The notes below the pieces were generated by a model that saw only the letters and a program-made list of their open reading frames with translations, had not been told where the DNA came from and ran no database searches. From positions 1 through 47,950 of IMG/VR virus record IMGVR_UViG_3300005617_000161: 47,950 nucleotides of DNA; one strand, written 5' to 3'. The DNA is from a virus. The position numbers and the translations under genes were made by a program. The number at the start of each line of letters is the position of its first letter. The first letter of the stretch is position 1. This document shows, one piece after another, positions 33,335 to 39,536 of this stretch.

Positions 33335-33640
33335 ATGGCAACACGAATTCAGCGTAAGCGCACGAAGGGCTGGAGGATGCCGGAAGGCGCGGTGTATGTT
33401 GGCAGGCCGACACCTTGGGGGAATCCGTGGAAGGCCGGGCAGTGGATGAGCGCAGAGAACGCCATCAAGAACTTCAGGGAACTGATTGCCAGCAGGGACG
33501 CAACGCCAAATTGGCGATTCACGGATATTCGGTCTGAAGACATTAAGACAAAACTTCGCGGCAAAGACTTAGCCTGCTGGTGTCCGCTTGACAAGCCCTG
33601 CCATGCAGACGTGCTGCTGGAAATCGCAAACAAAGATTAA
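33335..33640 (+). CDS. DUF4326-type protein
   Basis: 101 residues from ATG 33335. The family features are present: KGWRMPEGAVYVGRPTPWGN at the start and LRGKDLACWC with CHADVLLEIA at the end. DUF4326 proteins are frequent in phages; their function is not known. The conserved Cys and His suggest metal binding. Confidence 0.8.
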   Translation: MATRIQRKRTKGWRMPEGAVYVGRPTPWGNPWKAGQWMSAENAIKNFRELIASRDATPNWRFTDIRSEDIKTKLRGKDLACWCPLDKPCHADVLLEIANKD

Positions 33641-33655
33641 AGGGGGACGGCACAG

Positions 33656-34075
33656 ATGGGCGTCGAGAGACAGATACCGGAAGACTTGAAGGAACTTTGG
33701 GGAGCAACTCAGTCGTTTAAGCATCACTCTCCAGACTTGTGCGAGTGCGATCTTGAGGGCGGAGACCCTGATTGCAAGATCGAGCCGAAATGTCCAACAC
33801 CTTACGAGTGGCAGCGCATGACAAGTCCAGCAAAGATCGCTGCCCTGATTGAGCGCATCGCCGACCACGCCGCAGAGGTGGAGAGGTACGAAAAGGCGCT
33901 GAACCAAGCCGAGCTTTGCATTCATCGGCTGCAAGGCTACCTTCCGCACAAAGACCATGCTGCCTACGACAGCAACGTTCGCACTCTGGACGCGCTCGTA
34001 GAGGACACCACGAAGGCCATAGATGCAGCTAGGCGCACAGACCAGCAATTGCAGCCCAAGGGAGAACAGGGATGA
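33656..34075 (+). CDS. Hypothetical early protein with coiled coil
   Basis: 139 residues, start after gggggacggcacag. N-terminal half has two Cys-containing loops (DLCECDLEGGDPDC); the C-terminal half is a helical coiled coil (AALIERIADHAAEVERYEKA). Ends with ATGA coupling. Function unknown. Confidence 0.55.
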   Translation: MGVERQIPEDLKELWGATQSFKHHSPDLCECDLEGGDPDCKIEPKCPTPYEWQRMTSPAKIAALIERIADHAAEVERYEKALNQAELCIHRLQGYLPHKDHAAYDSNVRTLDALVEDTTKAIDAARRTDQQLQPKGEQG

Positions 34076-34227
34076 ACGAGTTGAAGCGGAAAGATCCACG
34101 GTGTAAGTGGTGCAGGTGTTCTCTGCCGATTGGAGTGATCGTAACCTGCCTAAAGAATCCCAACGGCTTATTTTGTGAGCGAGAAGTAGACGACACGCGC
34201 CAGACGCAGGGAGGAGAGAGCAAGTGA
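34072..34227 (+). CDS. Small Cys-rich basic protein
   Basis: 51 residues. Contains CKWCRC and later C residues in a basic sequence; a zinc finger is plausible. Coupled on both sides (ATGA and GTGA). Confidence 0.5.
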   Translation: MNELKRKDPRCKWCRCSLPIGVIVTCLKNPNGLFCEREVDDTRQTQGGESK

Positions 34228-34403
34228 CAGCAGAGGAAAAGGTAAAAGCGAAGTACCCGGACGCATATCTAGTGGCTACATCTAGGCGCGGTCCCGAGTG
34301 GTACCAGGTGCAGACAAAAGGGGCGCTATTGAGCGAATGGAAGTACACGGAATCTTGGGCATGGGAAGACGCGGCTAAAAGGATCGGGGGAGGGGAGAGA
34401 TGA
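34224..34403 (+). CDS. Small hypothetical protein
   Basis: 59 residues, GTG start with gagagcaa. Contains EWYQVQTK and WKYTESWAWEDAA, aromatic-rich. No domain recognised. Overlaps the next gene by ATGA. Confidence 0.5.
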   Translation: MTAEEKVKAKYPDAYLVATSRRGPEWYQVQTKGALLSEWKYTESWAWEDAAKRIGGGER

Positions 34404-34645
34404 GCCAGATACAGAGGTACTTTCACAAAACATTAGCTCCAAATGACAACGGGAATGTCGTGCTCTATTCCGACTACGAGGCGCTGCAACGGGAGAACGA
34501 GCGCCTGAAGGCTCCGGTGACACGGGAAGAGCTTGAGAACCACTTCGGCGTCAAGACTGCTCACGAGCTGGTGGTCACTGCAAATAACGTCAACGCCTTC
34601 ATCGCATCAAGGGCCACACAGCCAGCCCCACAGGAGGGGAAATGA
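34400..34645 (+). CDS. Small hypothetical protein
   Basis: 81 residues. A short N-terminal strand region, then a helical stretch (DYEALQRENERLKAPVTREE) and a C-terminal helix. No function assigned; coupled on both sides. Confidence 0.5.
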   Translation: MSQIQRYFHKTLAPNDNGNVVLYSDYEALQRENERLKAPVTREELENHFGVKTAHELVVTANNVNAFIASRATQPAPQEGK

Positions 34646-34803
34646 GCACAACTTCTCTACCGATGCCAGCAGGGACATGCATGAGATGCGGCTACGAGAT
34701 TTACCACGGTTCGACGCACATGTGTCCTACGGCGCCATGCCTCACAAGAGTGAAGATTGTTAGAGCGCATCAGGCCCCACAGAGTACGGAGAACGCTCAA
34801 TGA
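34642..34803 (+). CDS. Small zinc-finger-like protein
   Basis: 53 residues. CMRCG then HMCPTAPC form a zinc-binding pattern. ATGA overlaps at both ends. Confidence 0.5.
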   Translation: MSTTSLPMPAGTCMRCGYEIYHGSTHMCPTAPCLTRVKIVRAHQAPQSTENAQ

Positions 34804-34922
34804 TTCGATCGATCACCTGTTTTTTCTTCGGCCATGATTGGCGCGACAGAAACGTCGGCACCGATTGGGGCTATGAGCTTTGGAGTCTATGCCATAGATG
34901 CGGAAAGGTTAACTGTCTATGA
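34800..34922 (+). CDS. Small hypothetical protein (40 residues)
   Basis: ATG overlaps the previous stop and its stop overlaps the next start. Short, Trp- and Cys-containing (HDWRDRNVGTDWGYELWSLC, HRCGK). The C-terminal LCHRCGK may be half of a zinc site. Confidence 0.45.
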   Translation: MIRSITCFFFGHDWRDRNVGTDWGYELWSLCHRCGKVNCL

Positions 34923-35173
34923 TTCGAGGCCAACTAAGAGGCTGCTTACCTTCGCACATGACCAGGCGTGTCGTTTCCGAGCCCTCGCAATGGGAAAAGC
35001 TGGTCTTGCGCCTGCATATGACCGAATCGGAAGCGATCGAATCGATCCGCTCAGGCAAGTGCAAGATGCTGATTCAGTGGGCATGCAAGAGCTGGGGCAC
35101 CTGCTATGTGCCTGAAGCAGTAGGGGAAATCTTAGGCATGCAGCTTGACTTCGTAGCTTGGCGCCGCGGCTGA
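34919..35173 (+). CDS. Hypothetical protein, last clear gene of the early operon
   Basis: 84 residues from ATG 34919 (another ATG follows at 34958). Basic N-terminus, then EAIESIRSGKCKMLIQWACK and a C-terminal strand-helix. Function unknown. Confidence 0.5.
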   Translation: MIRGQLRGCLPSHMTRRVVSEPSQWEKLVLRLHMTESEAIESIRSGKCKMLIQWACKSWGTCYVPEAVGEILGMQLDFVAWRRG

Positions 35174-35185
35174 ATCTCAGGGAAA

Positions 35186-35275
35186 ATGAGCACGCGCTCC
35201 GACTTGAGCCCATTTGGTAGCTGGACGTGGATGATTAAGCGGATCTTTGCCACAAATCACCGCAGATTCAAGTGA
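35186..35275 (+). CDS. Possible 29-residue basic peptide
   Basis: ATG 35186 with a close ggaaa. Sequence TWMIKRIFATNHRRFK. Its end overlaps the minus-strand membrane gene. Weak evidence. Confidence 0.25.
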   Translation: MSTRSDLSPFGSWTWMIKRIFATNHRRFK

Positions 35276-35412
35276 GTGCTGCCCAACAGAATGCTTAGAC
35301 ACCAGAAACTCATTCCCAGCCATCCCAGATTGACTCTCGGGGGAGTGGGAACGTTGAAGGCTGCCAAAAGCAGCAACACAAACGCCAGGACCATCAGGAT
35401 TAATGTGAGCAT
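35257..35412 (-). CDS. Minus-strand two-span membrane protein
   Basis: 51 residues from ATG 35412, with ribosome site aggt seven bases upstream; the longer frame to 35571 is not needed. Two spans: LTLILMVLAFVLLLLAAF and LGWLGMSFWCLSILLG, separated by VPTPPRVN. Very similar in pattern to a widespread phage family of small membrane proteins found near regulatory regions. It lies divergent to the packaging operon. Confidence 0.7.
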   Translation of the reverse strand: MLTLILMVLAFVLLLLAAFNVPTPPRVNLGWLGMSFWCLSILLGSTHLNLR

Positions 35413-35444
35413 TTCGGTGACCTCTGTGCACGTTTGATGCAGAA

Positions 35445-35460
35445 TGTTCCACGGGGAACA
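35445..35460. promoter_or_regulatory. 16-bp dyad operator upstream of the late promoter
   Basis: TGTTCC-acgg-GGAACA, a perfect 6+6 inverted repeat with four-base spacer, ending 10 bases before the -35 box. A repressor or activator site for the packaging operon, or for the divergent minus gene. Confidence 0.5.
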
Positions 35461-35470
35461 ATGTTTTCGC

Positions 35471-35498
35471 TTGACACTATCTACAAACGCTTTATATT
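35471..35498 (+). promoter_or_regulatory. Strong promoter of the packaging/structural operon
   Basis: TTGACA (35471-35476), 16 bases, TATATT (35493-35498). The best sigma-70-type match I found in the window. A leader of roughly 90 bases follows to the ATG at 35597. Confidence 0.7.
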
Positions 35499-35596
35499 TG
35501 CAATTGCATTCTCCCTTTTGCTGTCCTGCCGCGCCTGACACAGGTTCAAAGGTCGGGCATCCCTGCGACAACCCAAGCCCTTGGAGTCTTCAGAAG

Positions 35597-35944
35597 ATGG
35601 CCGATGTGCAGCGTGTGTACAATCCAGAGACAAAATGCAAGATGAAGCTCAAGAAAGCGCTCGACATGCAAAATCAGTGCTTGATTGAGATCAACATGGC
35701 AACAATGACTTATAAAAACCTCACACTTGCACAAATCGTGCAAAGACGTTCAGCGCTCCAGGCCGTGCTTATAAGCGGGTTCACGTATTACGTCGAAGGG
35801 AAAGACGGCAAGCTAGTGCCAAAAGCCTACTTTGCTGAGCTCCCCGGCCTCATCTTCAAGCCTGCTCAGAAGGATCAAGCCCTAACACGTCAAGGATTCG
35901 CTCTGATTCAGCAGGCAAATCACTTCTGCCTAGAACATGCCTAA
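35597..35944 (+). CDS. Hypothetical protein upstream of terminase
   Basis: 115 residues; ATG 35597 is chosen since the frame's earlier ATG (35444) lies upstream of the promoter. Soluble, Lys/Gln/Ala-rich; segment AQIVQRRSALQAVLISGFTY. Overlaps the small terminase gene by 8 bases. No family recognised. Confidence 0.6.
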   Translation: MADVQRVYNPETKCKMKLKKALDMQNQCLIEINMATMTYKNLTLAQIVQRRSALQAVLISGFTYYVEGKDGKLVPKAYFAELPGLIFKPAQKDQALTRQGFALIQQANHFCLEHA

Positions 35945-36326
35945 GATCGTTCCCTGGAATTCCAAGATAGAAGAGCAGATTTGTGAAGATATCGAATCTG
36001 GTTTGACGCTTCGTGCTGTCGCAGAAAAGAACAACGTTTCTAAAGCGCTGATTTTAAAGAAAGTAAAGGACTCGAAATCATTTCATGACCAATACACGCG
36101 CGCGATAGAAGCGAGAACTGAAACTGATTTTGAAGGACTTGCAGACACAATCGCAGAAAAGCCAGCCTACTCTAAAGGCGCTGTCGATAGTGGCTGGGTG
36201 AACTGGAAGCGGCTGCAGATCGACACAATCAAGTGGGCATTGAGCAAGCGAAACCCGAAGAAGTATGGGGAAAAGGTCGAGCACAGCGGAGAAATTGGGG
36301 TTAAGCGCGTAGTTTCCGACCTCTGA
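35937..36326 (+). CDS. terS: Small terminase subunit
   Basis: 129 residues. Helix-turn-helix region ICEDIESGLTLRAVAEKNN, then a charged helix and the C-terminal KWALSKRNPKKYGEKVEHSG typical of small terminases. It binds the packaging site and recruits the large subunit. Directly upstream of the large subunit; ends 72 bases before its start. Confidence 0.8.
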   Translation: MPKIVPWNSKIEEQICEDIESGLTLRAVAEKNNVSKALILKKVKDSKSFHDQYTRAIEARTETDFEGLADTIAEKPAYSKGAVDSGWVNWKRLQIDTIKWALSKRNPKKYGEKVEHSGEIGVKRVVSDL

Positions 36327-36329
36327 GCC

Positions 36330-36373
36330 TTAATTGTATTAACCGCGCTCGCCGAGCCAACTTAACAATGTTA
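36330..36373. promoter_or_regulatory. Paired AT-rich dyads between the terminase genes
   Basis: TTAATtgtATTAA (36330-36342) and TAACaatGTTA (36363-36373), centres about 32 bp apart. Candidate packaging site or operator in the terS-terL gap. Confidence 0.35.
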
Positions 36374-36398
36374 GGCGCTCTGAACGGATCTAAACGAC

Positions 36399-37916
36399 TT
36401 GCAGACGTTTGAGGATGTTTCCCTCCGCGACCTGATCAAACCTGAGCCGAAGCAGGACGAATGCTTTAAGGCGACGGACAAGTACCGATTCGTGCTTTAT
36501 GGCGGGGCGGCTGGTGGTGGGAAGTCGTACATGCTGCGCTGGTGGTGTTTGCGCCAGCTTATTCGCAGGTATGAAAAGACCGGCATTCCGAATCTGGTTG
36601 CCGGCCTATTCTCGATCGATTACCCCACGCTGCAGGATCGGCAGATCTCAAAGATTGAGCGCGAGTTCCCTGCCTGGTTAGGTCAGACGAAGCGCACAGA
36701 GAAAGAAGGCCTTTGCTTCTTCATCCACCCTGACTTTGGTGGCGGCCGGATCGCACTGAGGAATCTCGCAGATGCTAGCTCTTATAAGTCGGCTGAGTTC
36801 TGCGATATCGCGGTTGAAGAGCTCACAGAGAACAAGCGCGATGTCTTCGAGGATCTGGTTCTATTCAGACTTAGAACTCCTGGAATCGAACGACCCTGCT
36901 TTTTGGGCGGAACAAACCCGACAGGCATCGGCTTGCAATGGGTCAAAGCACTCTGGATCGATCGCAAGTTCCCGCAAGAACTCCAACACCTAAAGCATGA
37001 GTTCTTTTACGTTCCAGCCCTGCTCGATGACAACAAGTATCTCGGCAAGGATTACCGCGAATCGCTCGAAGGCCTGCCCGACAAGAAGCGCAGGGCGTTG
37101 CTTGAGGGCGATTGGACGATTCCCGAAGGGCAATACTTCACCAACTTTGAGCGTAACGAGCGCAAGGTTCACCCGGCCATCGCAGGCCAGATCATTCAGC
37201 CGTGGTGGAATCACTGGCTATCGCAGGATTGGGGTTTCAAGCATCACACGCCTGTTCACTGGCACGCAGTCGGGAATGTTCTGCCGGAACAAGCTAAGCT
37301 CTTAGGTCGGGGTTGGGATACGCCGAAACGTTGCGTATTTACCTACCGCGAAAAGATCACAGCGCTATCCGAGGCAGCACAGTCAGAACGTCAGTTGGGT
37401 GCAGATGTTCGCCGTCTAAGCGCGAAAGAACGCATTTCAGCGTGGATTCTGTCGAAAGACGCGTTTGGCGAGAAGACCAGCCAGAACACCGCGGCGCAGT
37501 TGTTAGCAGCAGGCGCAGGGTCAGGCAAAGACTTCCCGCTCCCGACGCCCGCAAACATGGCTCCAGGCTCCAGAGTAGTGGGCTGGCGCTTCATGTACAC
37601 GCTGATTCAGGATGATGCGTGGTTTATATCGGAAGCCTGCCCTGAAGCCCTAGATGCAATTCCAGCCCTTGAATATGACTCCGAAAAGGGCGGCGAAGAC
37701 ATACTCAAAACCGATCATCTCTATGACGATATTGGCGATGAGTTGCGGTACGGATTGGTAGACATGCTGGGCACGGCAAAGAAGCCGTATGACGTCGAGT
37801 TAGCCGAGCGCATCCAGGCAGCAGAACAGGTCAGCCCGACAGAAGCACACTTCATGCGGCTTAGGGAAACCGAGCGCAGAGCCAAGGCGAATCAGCCGCT
37901 GAACTATTGGGAGTGA
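36399..37916 (+). CDS. terL: Large terminase subunit (packaging ATPase-nuclease)
   Basis: 505 residues; the start is TTG 36399, since an in-frame TGA lies just upstream and no ATG follows before the Walker A. ATPase domain: Walker A GGAAGGGKS (35-43) and Walker B CDIAVEEL (135-142, catalytic Glu). The C-terminal half holds the nuclease: SQDWGFKHHTPV and the acidic ILKTDHLYDDIGDEL. It drives DNA into the prohead and cuts it. Followed by small morphogenesis genes. The rare start may keep its level low. Confidence 0.92.
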   Translation: MQTFEDVSLRDLIKPEPKQDECFKATDKYRFVLYGGAAGGGKSYMLRWWCLRQLIRRYEKTGIPNLVAGLFSIDYPTLQDRQISKIEREFPAWLGQTKRTEKEGLCFFIHPDFGGGRIALRNLADASSYKSAEFCDIAVEELTENKRDVFEDLVLFRLRTPGIERPCFLGGTNPTGIGLQWVKALWIDRKFPQELQHLKHEFFYVPALLDDNKYLGKDYRESLEGLPDKKRRALLEGDWTIPEGQYFTNFERNERKVHPAIAGQIIQPWWNHWLSQDWGFKHHTPVHWHAVGNVLPEQAKLLGRGWDTPKRCVFTYREKITALSEAAQSERQLGADVRRLSAKERISAWILSKDAFGEKTSQNTAAQLLAAGAGSGKDFPLPTPANMAPGSRVVGWRFMYTLIQDDAWFISEACPEALDAIPALEYDSEKGGEDILKTDHLYDDIGDELRYGLVDMLGTAKKPYDVELAERIQAAEQVSPTEAHFMRLRETERRAKANQPLNYWE

Positions 37917-37919
37917 GAC

Positions 37920-38159
37920 GTGGAACTTAACGGATTCTGGTACAACACAGCAACCCAAGAACTTCAAGCCTATTCGCACGGCGATCTTCTCGGCAGCTTG
38001 AGCGCAGATGCGGCCAGCAACCAAGCAACTAGAGCACATTGGGAGCTAGATGTTGTGCATGTATTGGCATCGCGTAAACCTCAGGACCTTGTGGCTTTTG
38101 TTATGGGCTATCGGCTCAGTAAAACAGGCTTACCGCCCACGATTCCCGTAAACGCATGA
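37920..38159 (+). CDS. Small hypothetical morphogenesis-region protein
   Basis: 79 residues, GTG start (37920) close behind terL. Short beta-alpha sequence (GFWYNTATQELQAYS). No recognised domain. Overlaps the next gene by ATGA. Confidence 0.5.
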   Translation: MELNGFWYNTATQELQAYSHGDLLGSLSADAASNQATRAHWELDVVHVLASRKPQDLVAFVMGYRLSKTGLPPTIPVNA

Positions 38160-38419
38160 ACTGGCTTAAACGCAAATTCGAGCAGTTTCGCGCATGGCTG
38201 ACCGGCCCTCTGCCCTCCGTCGAGATGTACAAGGCGATGGAGTTGAAGCAGCGCGAGCGCCACGAAGAACTGATGGGCGCAATCCAGGGCCTCACGCAGA
38301 CGCTGCAACAGGCTCACGTCACCAGACCGACAGTTCAGGCTTTTGAATACACAGATTGGGACTCGGCGCAGCTTGCCGCAATGATCGAAATGCAACGGAA
38401 TCCAGAGAAGGAGCACTGA
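38156..38419 (+). CDS. Small helical hypothetical protein
   Basis: 87 residues, basic helical N-terminus (NWLKRKFEQFRAWL) and a coiled-coil stretch (LKQRERHEELMGAIQGL). Coupled to both neighbours (ATGA before, TGATG after). Possibly a head-region accessory protein. Confidence 0.5.
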   Translation: MNWLKRKFEQFRAWLTGPLPSVEMYKAMELKQRERHEELMGAIQGLTQTLQQAHVTRPTVQAFEYTDWDSAQLAAMIEMQRNPEKEH

Positions 38420-38571
38420 TGGACCCAATACATCAAGCATTTCTCGATCAGGCTGCCGCACATGAGGAACTGGTTCAACAGTATTTCCGAAATGAAGAGC
38501 GCTCGCGCAAGATGGCGGAGGCGCTGAGCGAGATAAAGTACCCCAAAGAGTTCCGGACTAAGGAGAACTAA
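38419..38571 (+). CDS. Small helical hypothetical protein (50 residues)
   Basis: ATG shares a base with the previous stop. Helical, charged (FLDQAAAHEELVQQYFRNEE). Short but with the same coding bias as its neighbours. Its stop directly precedes the next ATG. Confidence 0.5.
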   Translation: MDPIHQAFLDQAAAHEELVQQYFRNEERSRKMAEALSEIKYPKEFRTKEN

Positions 38572-38832
38572 ATGGCATTCAACTTTCCAGTTGGCTCAGC
38601 CAACAAACCGAAGCCCAAAGAAGCGCCGAAGCATTCGGAACCGGATGGCGATGAGCAGCCGATGCCGGAAGCGGCCCCGGAAGAGCAGGGCGGCGACGAT
38701 ACCGCGCAGGCTCAGCAGGAGTTCTCGCAGGTCATGGATGCTGTATCGCAAGGCCAGCAGCCCGACCCTGAAATGGTTCACCAGCTCGTGCAGTATCTGA
38801 GTCAGTTCCTGCCGGGAGGTAGCAATGCCTAA
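38572..38832 (+). CDS. Acidic hypothetical protein, scaffold-region type
   Basis: 86 residues, rich in Pro, Glu, Gln and Asp (EPDGDEQPMPEAAPEEQ), with a C-terminal helix (VHQLVQYLSQFLPGG). Disordered acidic small proteins like this often accompany portal genes. Overlaps the next gene by 8 bases. Confidence 0.5.
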   Translation: MAFNFPVGSANKPKPKEAPKHSEPDGDEQPMPEAAPEEQGGDDTAQAQQEFSQVMDAVSQGQQPDPEMVHQLVQYLSQFLPGGSNA

Positions 38833-39109
38833 GCCATACGGTTCAGCGCCTCCGCTCGGGGCAGCCCAGCCGATCGTTGATGACGTAAAGAATGGCATCG
38901 GCTCAATGATCGACAAGGGGAAGAACTTCATGTCTCATCCGCTCGATTCGATCAAAGGGATGCTGGGAATGCCTGCAGACGGTGCGCCGACGGGTGCTCC
39001 GACGCACGACCAGGAAGTCCAGAAGATGAATCAAGACATGAACGCGCACAAGAACGATGCAGCGAATGCCTCGTTTCTGCCGCGTCGAGCAGTGCCGAAA
39101 ATGAAGTAG
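38825..39109 (+). CDS. Small Gly/Pro/Met-rich protein
   Basis: 94 residues. Low complexity with amphipathic segment (VKNGIGSMIDKGKNFMSH) and MNQDMNAHKNDAANA. Possibly a small virion component. Seven bases separate it from the next gene. Confidence 0.5.
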   Translation: MPKPYGSAPPLGAAQPIVDDVKNGIGSMIDKGKNFMSHPLDSIKGMLGMPADGAPTGAPTHDQEVQKMNQDMNAHKNDAANASFLPRRAVPKMK

Positions 39110-39116
39110 GTGCTCG

Positions 39117-39536
39117 ATGGATGAAGTAATCCACGTATTACACCGGATCGAACGCCACGCGAAGCAGAACGAAGAACTCAACGCAGCACAACTGGATACC
39201 CAATTCCTCATCCTCAAGGAGATCAGACATTTTATGAGCACAGTTCAACAAGGACTCCAGGATCTTCAGCAGGACGACGCTGATCTGACCCTAGCCGTTA
39301 CCTCCCTCACCTCCGCAATCAACGCAGCCGCGCAGAAGATTGCCGACCTGACCGCCGAACTTGGCAGCAACGAAGACTCTACTGTTCAGACCATCGCAGC
39401 GCACATCAAAACACAGATTGCCGGGATTGTGGATGCGGCTGCAGTTCTGAACAACGCGGTCACGCCTCCGCCTCCTCCGGTTGTCGAACCGCCTGCGCCA
39501 GAGCCCACAGAAAAGCCGGCAGAACCCACCGCGTAA
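39117..39536 (+). CDS. Coiled-coil protein with Pro-rich tail
   Basis: 139 residues. The N-terminal 110 residues form a heptad-rich coiled coil (QQGLQDLQQDDADLTLAVTS, IAAHIKTQIAGIVDAAA), the C-terminus is PPPPPVVEPPAPEP. Looks like a trimeric coiled-coil spacer or internal protein. It ends directly before the portal ATG. Confidence 0.55.
   Translation: MDEVIHVLHRIERHAKQNEELNAAQLDTQFLILKEIRHFMSTVQQGLQDLQQDDADLTLAVTSLTSAINAAAQKIADLTAELGSNEDSTVQTIAAHIKTQIAGIVDAAAVLNNAVTPPPPPVVEPPAPEPTEKPAEPTA

Noticed and set aside
33569-34426. 285-codon minus-strand open frame
   Set aside because: Antisense of several coupled plus-strand genes; Cys/Ser/Leu-rich composition typical of a shadow.
35445-35460. 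LexA/SOS box
   Set aside because: TGTTC and GAACA are separated by six bases, not the four of the known TGTTC-N4-GAACA type; kept only as an unassigned dyad.
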